13,746 nt of DNA, from the NCBI GenBank assembly GCA_964587855.1, contig CAZPLT010000015.1:1-13746 (forward strand), written 5' to 3'. Below, in pieces: positions 7,230 to 13,746 of this stretch. This DNA is from WRCA01 sp964587855 (GTDB lineage: Bacteria; Pseudomonadota; Alphaproteobacteria; Rs-D84). A model generated the notes under the pieces. The model did not search any database. It saw only the letters and a list, made by a program, of their open reading frames with translations, and was not told where the DNA came from. Within the stretch, counting starts at the first letter, position 1. Every line of letters begins with the position of its first letter. The position numbers and the translations under genes are program-made.

Positions 7230-8042
7230 TTATCGCGCGGCAAAAAATCCCGATGGGCCTGCATCGTCCTCATTAGCCGCGATTCCTGCCCAGCCAAACA
7301 AGTCATTTAACATACCAGACTCGTCTTTTTTTGCTTTCTTAAATGGCAGTATATTTTTTAACTTTCCCATTTTGCCAGAACGCGTGCCAGTCTGTGCGGG
7401 TTTTTCTTTTTGTGTTTCTACAAACTCTGCCGCCAACATAGCCAAAGTCGCATCATCATCTAAATCTTTGTCATCTGATACTTCGTCGGCTAATATACGT
7501 GGAGTTTCTATAATCTTTTCTTCGGGTAATGGTGTTAAATTTTCAAAAATTTCTTCTATGGTTTGGGGTATTCTTTGTTCTATTTCTGGTAAATCTTCCC
7601 CTAGTGAATCTGCAAAATCAGAAATAGATACAATTTGTACGGTCTCTTCTACGATTTCTTCTTCAGCTTCTTCCATGGTTTCTTCCACAGTTTCTTTTGC
7701 TGATTCTGCTTTTCCACCTGAAAGTACCGATAAAATTGGGATAACTCGTTCAACCTGAGGAATTTGTTCTGTATCTTCTGCTGGTTCTTCTACGATTTCT
7801 TCTTTTTCAATTTTTGATTTTCTGGTTCTTTTTGGTTTTTGTTCAACGATTTCTGTGATTATTTCCAATGATTCTGATTGTTCTGTAATTTCTTGCTGTG
7901 CCACTTCGTCTTCCAATGGGACACCAAAAAGAAGAGTATCATCCCCCAACCCCAAAGTTTGGCGAACTTCGTCAAACGCAGTTTTAATAGCCACCCTGTC
8001 TAGATTTTCACCACCTGAAATATAAATGATTTTTGTTTTCAC
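7230..8042 (-). CDS. Acidic low-complexity protein of unknown function
   Basis: 270 residues. The start is GTG at 8042-8040, with GAGGGG (8048-8053) five bases upstream. No signal peptide or membrane helix is seen, so it is probably cytoplasmic. The N-terminal 43 residues look folded (strand KIIYIS, helix RVAIKTAFDEVRQTLG). Residues 44-210 are dominated by Glu/Asp (64 acidic residues in the whole protein) and are probably disordered or charged helix, with a basic patch KRTRKSK at 71-77. A basic segment (about 219-239) and a hydrophobic tail with DLFGWAGIAA and GFFAAR (247-270) close it. Ordered-looking ends around a variable acidic middle suggest a linker or scaffold. It is first in a unit with the lysozyme gene, three bases upstream of it. 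The family is not recognised, and acidic composition alone does not show function. Confidence 0.75.
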   Translation of the reverse strand: MKTKIIYISGGENLDRVAIKTAFDEVRQTLGLGDDTLLFGVPLEDEVAQQEITEQSESLEIITEIVEQKPKRTRKSKIEKEEIVEEPAEDTEQIPQVERVIPILSVLSGGKAESAKETVEETMEEAEEEIVEETVQIVSISDFADSLGEDLPEIEQRIPQTIEEIFENLTPLPEEKIIETPRILADEVSDDKDLDDDATLAMLAAEFVETQKEKPAQTGTRSGKMGKLKNILPFKKAKKDESGMLNDLFGWAGIAANEDDAGPSGFFAAR

Positions 8043-8075
8043 TGCGTCCCCTCTTACAGGCTTTAATTATATCAT
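8043..8075 (-). promoter_or_regulatory. Promoter -10 box and ribosome site for the acidic-protein/lysozyme unit
   Basis: A consensus TATAAT lies on the minus strand at 8071-8066, about 24 bases before the GTG start, with GAGGGG between them. No good -35 box is seen at 16-18 bp; upstream is AT-rich. It faces away from the zapA-operon promoter in the same 78-bp spacer. Confidence 0.5.
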
Positions 8076-8085
8076 ATTTTTAACC

Positions 8086-8120
8086 TTGAATGCATAAAAA
8101 AAATATCTTACCATGTAAAT
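8086..8120 (+). promoter_or_regulatory. Promoter of the coiled-coil/zapA/map/radC operon, possibly leaderless
   Basis: TTGAAT (8086-8091), 17 bp and TACCAT (8109-8114) give a fair sigma-70-type promoter. Transcription would start near 8121, the A of the first ATG. No Shine-Dalgarno sequence precedes that ATG, which fits a leaderless message. Each box matches consensus at only four of six positions. Confidence 0.45.
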
Positions 8121-8330
8121 ATGTCAGAAATTACGAATAAGATATTGAAAGAACTGGATGAATTAGAAGCCGCAGCAGACAAGTTGTATGAAAACTTGGG
8201 CGGCGTTAAAACTCAAACAGATCTAGAGGTCGCCATTTTATCGCGTCAGTTGGCTGACGCCCATGATAAAAACATTCGCGCAACCCAGTTAATAGACAAG
8301 TCTATCACAGAATTAAAGGGTTTGAAATGA
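8121..8330 (+). CDS. Small coiled-coil protein upstream of zapA (ZauP/DUF4164-like)
   Basis: 69 residues, almost entirely predicted helix with heptad-like Leu/Ile/Ala spacing (KILKELDELEAAADKLYENL and later LAD...RATQLIDKSI). No membrane segment. In alphaproteobacteria a short coiled-coil protein (ZauP in Caulobacter, DUF4164 in others) is commonly encoded just before zapA and works with ZapA to focus the Z-ring; position and composition fit that role, but similarity this short cannot prove homology. Its TGA overlaps the zapA ATG (ATGA), showing tight coupling. There is no ribosome binding site before its ATG, and the nearest promoter would start transcription at the ATG itself. A new start inside the gene is unlikely because the helix pattern begins at once. 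Confidence 0.65.
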   Translation: MSEITNKILKELDELEAAADKLYENLGGVKTQTDLEVAILSRQLADAHDKNIRATQLIDKSITELKGLK

Positions 8331-8596
8331 GTGTAGTATCAATTCCAATTTTGAATAAAAATTACGCCATGGGTTGTGAAGATGGTCAAGAATTACGCTT
8401 GATAGAAATTGGCAAAGTTGTGGACGCCCGAGCCCACGATATACAAAGTAAGATTGGGCACTTACCAGAAAATTCTTTACTTGCTACTTTATGCATTGTT
8501 TTGGCTGATGAAATTATGTCGCGGGATAAAAATGATGCTATCGCATTTGAAGAGATTTTAAAAAGAATTCAAGAGATTAAGAAAAAAATGGAATAG
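8327..8596 (+). CDS. zapA: Cell division protein ZapA
   Basis: 89 residues, the usual size for short ZapA proteins. The N-terminal beta-hairpin region has the family pattern of a V/I-rich strand, N-K-N-Y, C-E-D-G-Q-E and then L-x-x-I-G-K-V-V-D (about 4-33). After a short loop comes the LLATLCIVLADEI helix (51-63), matching the family's hydrophobic helix ending in ADE[LI], and a charged coiled coil to the end. ZapA binds FtsZ in the cytoplasm and bundles its filaments at midcell. The ATG overlaps the upstream stop and is preceded by AAAGGG (8315-8320), six bases away. map follows after two bases. Confidence 0.85.
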   Translation: MSVVSIPILNKNYAMGCEDGQELRLIEIGKVVDARAHDIQSKIGHLPENSLLATLCIVLADEIMSRDKNDAIAFEEILKRIQEIKKKME

Positions 8597-8598
8597 TT

Positions 8599-9360
8599 AT
8601 GCTGCCCAGTGTTTATGCACCAAAAGATTTTAAAAGATTACGGGCGGCGGGCGATATAGTCGCGCGCTGTTTTGATTTTATATCCCCACAAATTCGTGCT
8701 GGAATTTCAACCGGTGATATTGATCGTATGGTTGCTGAATTTCTTCGTGAAAATGATGCACGCTCGTCAGATTTGGGATATCATGGATTTCCAAAGCATT
8801 GCTGTACCAGTTGCAATGATGTTATTGTACATGGAATTCCACGTGATGACGAAGTTTTAAAAAATGGCGATATTATCAATATTGATTTAACGGCTGAATA
8901 CAAAGGATTCCACGGCGACGCATCCCGTATGTTTTTAATCGGGGATGTAAAACAAAAAGACAGAAAATTAGTTCAGGTTTGCCAAGATGCACTTAACAGT
9001 GCAATTGCTATTTGTGCACCTGGGGTTCCACTTTCTGAAATTGGGCGCACAATTGAAGCAGTTGTAAACCCCACTGGATTCAGCATCTCGCGGGATTTTA
9101 TTGGACATGGTATTGGCAAAGTTATGCACGATGATCCACAAATTTATCATTGGTATGATAAAAAATTTGATAAAATAAAAATGGTACCTGGATTGATTTT
9201 TACCATTGAACCAATTTTATGCGAACATTCTAATAAATGTAAAATTGATGAAGATGGTTGGACTGCGCGTACTGTTGACGGCGGAATGTCCGCACAATGG
9301 GAACATACTATTGGTATTACCGAAGATGGGGCTATAATTTTTACTGAAAATATGGAGTAA
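8599..9360 (+). CDS. map: Methionine aminopeptidase, type I
   Basis: Removes the initiator Met from new proteins in the cytoplasm. 253 residues, normal for bacterial type I. All five metal ligands are present: D96 (NIDLT), D107 (GDASRM), H170 (GHGIG), E204 (FTIEP) and E235 (QWEHT). The substrate-contacting histidines H78 (VHGIP) and H177 (MHDDP) are also there. The region around 67-73 (HCCTSCND) is Cys-rich and aligns with the usual ...CTSVNE... segment, with V-N-E replaced by C-N-D. The ATG follows the zapA stop by two bases with only a weak GGA upstream, so translation is probably coupled. Its final codons carry the GGAG that serves radC. Confidence 0.95.
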   Translation: MLPSVYAPKDFKRLRAAGDIVARCFDFISPQIRAGISTGDIDRMVAEFLRENDARSSDLGYHGFPKHCCTSCNDVIVHGIPRDDEVLKNGDIINIDLTAEYKGFHGDASRMFLIGDVKQKDRKLVQVCQDALNSAIAICAPGVPLSEIGRTIEAVVNPTGFSISRDFIGHGIGKVMHDDPQIYHWYDKKFDKIKMVPGLIFTIEPILCEHSNKCKIDEDGWTARTVDGGMSAQWEHTIGITEDGAIIFTENME

Positions 9361-9367
9361 AATTTTG
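9354..9367 (+). promoter_or_regulatory. Ribosome binding site deciding the TTG start of radC
   Basis: GGAG (9354-9357) overlaps the last map codons and stop, and lies seven bases before the TTG at 9365-9367. No ATG or GTG gives an intact N-terminus: the next in-frame Met is residue 99. Confidence 0.65.
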
Positions 9368-10045
9368 CCGGATAAAACCTCTGATTTTCGAAACGGCCAT
9401 CGAAAACGTTTACGCGATAAATTTTCAGAATCGCCATATATTACAGATGCCGAATTACTGGAACTATTACTTACCTATGCTATTCCTAGAATTGATGTTA
9501 AACCAATTGTTCGCGCATTGATTAACAAATTTGGTTCTTATGGAAAAATTATTGCTGCGCCCAAACAAGAACTTTTGCGTATCCCCGGCATCGGTCAAAA
9601 CGCCGCAATATTTATTAAGGCTTTGCACGCTGGAACTTTACGTAATTATGTTTCAAATATGAAGGATTGCCCAGTATTTCATAAATATGAAATTTTGGAA
9701 AATTACTGCAAGATGACATTAGCAGATAAAAACATAGAAGAGTTTCATGTTATTTATTTGGATAAAAATAATCAATTAATTCAGGATGATGCTCATTCAA
9801 TTGGAACGGTTGATCATGCCGTTGCATATCCACGCGAAATTTTAAAACGTGCTTTGGAATTAAATGCATGCCATGTAATTTTATTACACAATCATCCCAG
9901 CGATTCACCAATATTTTCAAGCGATGATATTCGTATAACAAAAGCAGTTCAAACAATTTTGGAAAATGTAGAAATTAATTTGCATGATCATTTATTGGTT
10001 GCAAACGGTCAAGTATTTTCAGCCAAAGCAATGAATTTTATTTAA
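9365..10045 (+). CDS. radC: RadC family protein (JAMM/MPN domain)
   Basis: 226 residues, full length for the family. The N-terminal part has the RadC opening GHRKRLRDKF (11-20) and the D-x-E-LLELLL helix (28-36), then a helix-hairpin-helix LLRIPGIGQNAA (70-81). The C-terminal MPN domain has the complete JAMM signature H175-N-H177-P, seven residues, S185-x-x-D188, and an upstream acid (E125/E126) at the usual place. These are zinc ligands of a metalloprotease-like fold. The cellular role of RadC is uncertain; early links to DNA repair have been questioned. The start is TTG. The stop codon shares a TTAA palindrome with that of the convergent holA, so the two genes overlap by four bases. It is last in the coiled-coil/zapA/map operon. 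Confidence 0.9.
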   Translation: MPDKTSDFRNGHRKRLRDKFSESPYITDAELLELLLTYAIPRIDVKPIVRALINKFGSYGKIIAAPKQELLRIPGIGQNAAIFIKALHAGTLRNYVSNMKDCPVFHKYEILENYCKMTLADKNIEEFHVIYLDKNNQLIQDDAHSIGTVDHAVAYPREILKRALELNACHVILLHNHPSDSPIFSSDDIRITKAVQTILENVEINLHDHLLVANGQVFSAKAMNFI

Positions 10046-11031
10046 GAGTTACGATTTTTTACCGCCAACTTGGCTGCACGCACAGATAACTTTAAAGCAA
10101 AATCACGCAACAAAATTTCGCTCGGCATTCCAGTTGTACGCAATTGTTTTTCCAATTCATTCAAACGTACCAAAACACCAACGATTTCTGATTCAGGCCA
10201 AATACGAACCGCGATATTGAATTTATCTGCAACTTTCCAAAACAAGCGTGGCATTTGTCCAGCAACAACCGCATCCAATAATTTTTTGAAATGAGAATCC
10301 AACATACGAACCAACATATTTGGTTCGGCGTTATCAAAAAATAATCTGTCTAATGCTTTCATGGTTTGGGCAATATGACCAGCCGTTAATGAAAACATAA
10401 AGTCATCAGTATCTGCTGCGCCAGTATCGGGTAAACATTTTTCAACATCTTCCAGTGAAACTATTTTTTTATCATCAACAAAGATCGCTATCTTTTTCAA
10501 AAAGCTGCGAGTAATACCACGATCAGCACCCAAATTCATAGTCATATAATTCATTGCGTCCGGTTCAATTTTTTGAATACCGGCCGCAAATAAATCTTTC
10601 TGTATCAAGGCCGCCAATGAACGCGCATCATCTGTATAACATGGCAAGGCCGCAACTTTGTCCCCATTTTCAAAATAAGAACGCAGACCACCACCAGCAC
10701 GTAAATCTCCCGAAGCAATCATTACAAATGCGCCCAATCCTGGATGTTCTATCAGCTCTGCTATCAATTTTGCATCAGAATCACCAGCGTTGGCAATCAT
10801 AACTATTTTATTTCCGCCAAACATTGATGGACTGCATGCTTCGGAAAAAAGAGCATCTTGTTTTTCTTTTAAATCATTTGAATCAACAGCGAAGATATTA
10901 TCTTTTTCAATTTGCAATTTTTCAACCGCGCGATCAAAAAATTCATCGACCTGTCCCGCATCTGGTCCATAAACCAAAACTGCGCGAACCGCGTTTAATC
11001 CATTACTAAAATCAGATTCTTTCCACTTCAT
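10042..11031 (-). CDS. holA: DNA polymerase III, delta subunit
   Basis: 329 residues from the ATG at 11031, chosen because MKWKESDF fits the family N-terminus and lies one base after the lptE stop; an in-frame ATG ten codons upstream would overlap lptE by 29 bases. HolA is the delta subunit of the clamp loader and opens the beta clamp. The N-terminal AAA+-like domain has AVLVYGPDAG (17-26), a degenerate P-loop without the Lys, as normal for delta. FSEACSPSMFGGNKIVMI (about 62-79) matches the region holding the clamp-binding segment, and the C-terminal helical collar holds SHFKKLL and LRTTGMP. It follows leuS and lptE in the usual alphaproteobacterial order. No clear ribosome site is seen, so it probably depends on coupling to lptE. 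Confidence 0.9.
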   Translation of the reverse strand: MKWKESDFSNGLNAVRAVLVYGPDAGQVDEFFDRAVEKLQIEKDNIFAVDSNDLKEKQDALFSEACSPSMFGGNKIVMIANAGDSDAKLIAELIEHPGLGAFVMIASGDLRAGGGLRSYFENGDKVAALPCYTDDARSLAALIQKDLFAAGIQKIEPDAMNYMTMNLGADRGITRSFLKKIAIFVDDKKIVSLEDVEKCLPDTGAADTDDFMFSLTAGHIAQTMKALDRLFFDNAEPNMLVRMLDSHFKKLLDAVVAGQMPRLFWKVADKFNIAVRIWPESEIVGVLVRLNELEKQLRTTGMPSEILLRDFALKLSVRAAKLAVKNRNS

Positions 11032-11032
11032 T

Positions 11033-11509
11033 TTATTTTTTTGCCACCGCTGCAGATACACGCATACTTATTTTTTCAGAAAGCAATCTTATTGTATTTT
11101 GAACTGCATTAGTTTGTGATGATTTTGCAGATATTAGATCGCGAACAAAAGTATAAGATTCTGATGCAACTTCGCTGCTATCAACCAAAACCTTTCCACT
11201 AGTATTTTCTTTTAAAGAATATTTTGCTGTCATACGAATTTCTTGCCACGTTGCATCACCAGTTTTTTGTAATCCCTTGAAATTTGTATCTGGATTTTTT
11301 AAATCTATTTTCAAAGAATATTTTGCTGTTGCTTCTTCATTATTATCACCCAATTTAGCACGCAACAAATTCCGCAAATCTATACCATTTGTTCCAGAAA
11401 TAGGGGCAACCCAAATATCTTTTGTTTGTGCGGTCAGATTATCTGAATACATCGGAGAAAAACCACAAGAACAAAGAAACAATCCACAAAGAACAAAAAC
11501 TTTTTTCAT
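11033..11509 (-). CDS. lptE: LPS-assembly lipoprotein LptE
   Basis: 158 residues, typical length. LptE is an outer-membrane lipoprotein that plugs the LptD barrel and helps insert LPS. The signal peptide is MKKVFVLCGLFLCSC, with the lipidated Cys at 15; the CGFSPMYS start of the mature part matches the CGFxPLY opening of alphaproteobacterial LptE. The lipobox reads L-C-S-C, with Cys at -2 where Ala or Ser is usual. The rest alternates strands and helices, including RNLLRAKL and the TAKYSLK repeats (residues about 62-68 and 94-100). AAGGG before the ATG overlaps the end of leuS, two bases upstream. With waaA it shows this organism makes LPS. Confidence 0.9.
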   Translation of the reverse strand: MKKVFVLCGLFLCSCGFSPMYSDNLTAQTKDIWVAPISGTNGIDLRNLLRAKLGDNNEEATAKYSLKIDLKNPDTNFKGLQKTGDATWQEIRMTAKYSLKENTSGKVLVDSSEVASESYTFVRDLISAKSSQTNAVQNTIRLLSEKISMRVSAAVAKK

Positions 11510-11511
11510 TT

Positions 11512-13746
11512 TTAACCCTTGATTATAAAGTTTATCATTTTCCCAGGAACGAAAATTGTTTTTACAATTTCACCCGTTAAAAACTTTTCCGCAACAACTT
11601 TGGCAGCATCTGAAATTTCTTGTTCAGTTGCGGCAACAGAAACCTGAACTGCGCCACGATGTTTACCATTTACTGACACAGAGATGTTTTGTGATGTGCG
11701 CGCCAATTTAGATTCATCGGCAACTGGCCATGGTTGAAATACCAACATTTCTTTATGTCCCAATTTTTCCCACATTTCTTCGGACAAGTGCGGAGCGAAT
11801 GGATTCAGACATTGCAATAATGCTTCATAGCAAGCACGTGGCATTTCTCCGACGAACTGATTGATATATTCCATCATTGCAGAAATAGCAGTATTAAATT
11901 GCATATTCTCGATACGATCTGCAACATCTTTGACCAATTGATTCATCAAACGTTCTTGCTCGGCATCTGGTTTAACATCTGAAACCGAAACATTTTCAAC
12001 ACGTTTCAGAAATCTTTCTACCCCGCGCAAAGTATCTTCGGACCAATTTACATTTAACTCGTACGGCCCCAAAAATAAAACAGTCATACGACAAGCATCA
12101 GCGCCAGCACGATTAACAACTTCTGAACTAGGAACCAGATTTCCCAAAGATTTTGACATTTTGCGTCCATCTGAACCCATCATTAAACCGTTCAGCGTTC
12201 TCTTTTTATATGGCTCGACCCCTGGTACTAATCCCAAATCGTATAAAGCCTTGTACCAGAATCTAGAATACATCATATGACGTGTTACATGTTCCATGGG
12301 GCCATTATAATGATCAATAGGCATCCATTTATCCAGCTGATCGCGGCTACAAAATTCTTTATCATTTTTTGGATCAAGATAACGAATAAAATACCAAGAA
12401 GATCCAGCCCACCCCGGCATAGTATCTGTTTCGCGGGTTGCATGACCACCGCACTTTGGACAAATTGTATTTACCCAATCAGTTGCACGTGCCAATGGGC
12501 CTTCGCCGTCCGTAGTCGGTGTAAAATCGGTCAGATGAGGTTGTAATAAAGGCAATTGATCATCAGGCACAGGAACCCATCCACATTTTTCACAATACAC
12601 CAATGGTATTGGTTCCCCCCAATACATTTGCCTTGAAAATGCCCAATCTCTCATTTTATATTGCTTGGCGCTACGGGCAAAACCATCACCATGTTCCAGC
12701 GCAACCCTTATCGCATCTTGTTTGTTTAATCCATTTAGATATTCACTGTTGATATGTGGACCGTCCCCTGCTTGGGCACATTCTGAAATATCACCATTAT
12801 CCAGAACTGGAATTATCTGTAATCCAAATTTTTTCGCAAAATCCCAATCGCGTTGGTCATGTGCAGGCACTGCCATAATTGCACCAAACCCGTAACCCGC
12901 CAATACATAATCCGCGACAAAAATCGGAATCTCTTCTCCATTATATGGGTTTTTTGCTTTTATCCCTTTAAGTTCTACACCTGTTTTTTCCTTACTCGCG
13001 TCTGTACGTTCAAATTCATCTTTTTCTTTGGCGGTTGCAATATAAGTCCGAACTTCATCAATATTTTTAATCTTACTTTCACTTAACCATTTTTGAACTA
13101 ATTTATGCTCGGGTGCAATTACGCAGAAAGTAGCACCAAATATTGTATCCACACGAGTGGTATAAACAGTCATCTTGTCCGTACCAACTGCAAAATCAAC
13201 TTCTGCCCCATAGCTGCGACCGACCCAATTTATTTGTGCTGTTTTTACACGTTCTGGGTAATCAACAAATTCCAAATCATCAACCAATCTATCAGCGAAC
13301 TTGGTTATGGCCATCATCCACTGCTTTTTCATTTTCTGTTCTATCTTACCCTTACATCTGGGGCAAGTTCCGTCATCTTCTAGTTCTTCATTAGTGAATG
13401 TAGTTTGGCAATTTGGACACCAATTCATTGGAAAGTCGTCTTTATAAGCCAACCCAGCATTAAATAATCTTATGAATATCCATTGTGTCCATTTTATAAA
13501 TTTTGGATCAGATGTAGTTAAAAATGATTCTGGGTTAAAAGACAACCCAATAATATCTGCATCTTTTTCAAAAATTTTTATTAATTCTTTGACGGAATCT
13601 GCTGGATGCTTACCTACCTTTTTTGCATAATGTTCCGCGGCTATACCCATAGAATCCAACCCCATGGGATACAAAACATCAAAACCCTTCATACGATGAT
13701 AACGTGCAACTATATCCATCCCTAAAAATGGAATCAGATGCCCAAC
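11512..13746 (-). CDS. leuS: Leucyl-tRNA synthetase, N-terminus beyond the window
   Basis: 744 residues are visible and the frame is open to the right edge. The ATG at 13719 is internal, because VGH of the HIGH-type motif precedes it at 13738-13746. A class I synthetase that charges tRNA-Leu. In visible numbering: CPNC/CPRC zinc-like pairs at 110-113 and 128-131; CP1 editing domain with TTRVDTIFGAT (196-206) and MAVPAHDQRDWDF (291-303); RDWAFSRQMYWGEPIP (about 366-381); a second set CEKC/CPKC (385-388, 429-432); MPGWAGSSWYF (443-453); and KMSKS (529-533). The anticodon-binding helices and a C-terminal domain follow. The two Cys sets and GEPIP resemble LeuRS of Firmicutes and candidate phyla more than those I know from alphaproteobacteria (WGCPIP, no such Cys pairs). 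PMGLDSMGIAAE replaces the usual PMGWDAFGLPAE. Gene order with lptE and holA is the normal one. Confidence 0.95.
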   Translation of the reverse strand, partial: VGHLIPFLGMDIVARYHRMKGFDVLYPMGLDSMGIAAEHYAKKVGKHPADSVKELIKIFEKDADIIGLSFNPESFLTTSDPKFIKWTQWIFIRLFNAGLAYKDDFPMNWCPNCQTTFTNEELEDDGTCPRCKGKIEQKMKKQWMMAITKFADRLVDDLEFVDYPERVKTAQINWVGRSYGAEVDFAVGTDKMTVYTTRVDTIFGATFCVIAPEHKLVQKWLSESKIKNIDEVRTYIATAKEKDEFERTDASKEKTGVELKGIKAKNPYNGEEIPIFVADYVLAGYGFGAIMAVPAHDQRDWDFAKKFGLQIIPVLDNGDISECAQAGDGPHINSEYLNGLNKQDAIRVALEHGDGFARSAKQYKMRDWAFSRQMYWGEPIPLVYCEKCGWVPVPDDQLPLLQPHLTDFTPTTDGEGPLARATDWVNTICPKCGGHATRETDTMPGWAGSSWYFIRYLDPKNDKEFCSRDQLDKWMPIDHYNGPMEHVTRHMMYSRFWYKALYDLGLVPGVEPYKKRTLNGLMMGSDGRKMSKSLGNLVPSSEVVNRAGADACRMTVLFLGPYELNVNWSEDTLRGVERFLKRVENVSVSDVKPDAEQERLMNQLVKDVADRIENMQFNTAISAMMEYINQFVGEMPRACYEALLQCLNPFAPHLSEEMWEKLGHKEMLVFQPWPVADESKLARTSQNISVSVNGKHRGAVQVSVAATEQEISDAAKVVAEKFLTGEIVKTIFVPGKMINFIIKG

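Noticed and set aside
7372..7758. Ser-rich 128-codon frame on the plus strand
   Set aside because: A shadow of the Glu-rich codons of the minus-strand gene (GAA/GAT read as TTC/ATC); no ribosome site.
11032..11061. holA start ten codons upstream
   Set aside because: It would overlap lptE by 29 bases and adds residues not typical of the family; the ATG at 11031 sits right after the lptE stop.
1..13746. CRISPR array, insertion sequence or transposase
   Set aside because: No regularly spaced repeat series, no transposase-like frame and no paired terminal inverted repeats were seen.

Overview
The window looks like a contig segment from an AT-rich, Gram-negative alphaproteobacterium, probably an uncultured or host-associated lineage. 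The evidence is leuS-lptE-holA in the order usual for alphaproteobacteria, a Kdo transferase (so LPS is made), a small coiled-coil gene overlapping zapA, a signal-peptide beta-barrel protein, and short AT-rich spacers. The lineage is inferred from protein content and gene order; no 16S rRNA gene is present.

Layout. At 1-75 is a tRNA-Val(CAC) lacking its first two bases. Its 3' end is repeated exactly 170 bp downstream, and each copy is followed by its own hairpin terminator. At 278-2803 two envelope genes on the minus strand, an uncharacterised Cys- and Gly-rich protein and an outer-membrane beta-barrel protein, are joined only by a run of 100 Ns (1745-1844). They should not be read as one protein. 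From a shared divergent promoter region (2804-2903) the plus strand carries a membrane-anchored Cys-rich protein followed after 15 bp by waaA.

From 8042 down to 5472 (minus strand) a compact three-gene unit encodes an acidic low-complexity protein, a two-helix membrane hairpin fused to a T4-type (GH24) lysozyme with intact E-D-T catalytic residues, and a small anchored protein with a FG-GAP/EF-hand-like DxNGD loop. This is the best candidate for an undescribed envelope module. Divergent from it, at 8121-10045, is a coiled-coil (ZauP/DUF4164-like) - zapA - map - radC operon, whose first gene may be leaderless.

The last part (10042-13746, minus) is leuS-lptE-holA, tightly packed with 1-2 bp gaps; leuS runs off the right edge. 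LeuRS carries two CxxC pairs and a GEPIP-type motif that I associate with non-alphaproteobacterial LeuRS, although its neighbours are the expected alphaproteobacterial ones. This suggests replacement in place.

Most of the window is housekeeping (translation, N-terminal Met removal, cell division, replication, LPS assembly). The accessory interest lies in the tRNA-linked repeat, the unexplained envelope proteins around the gap, and the lysozyme unit.
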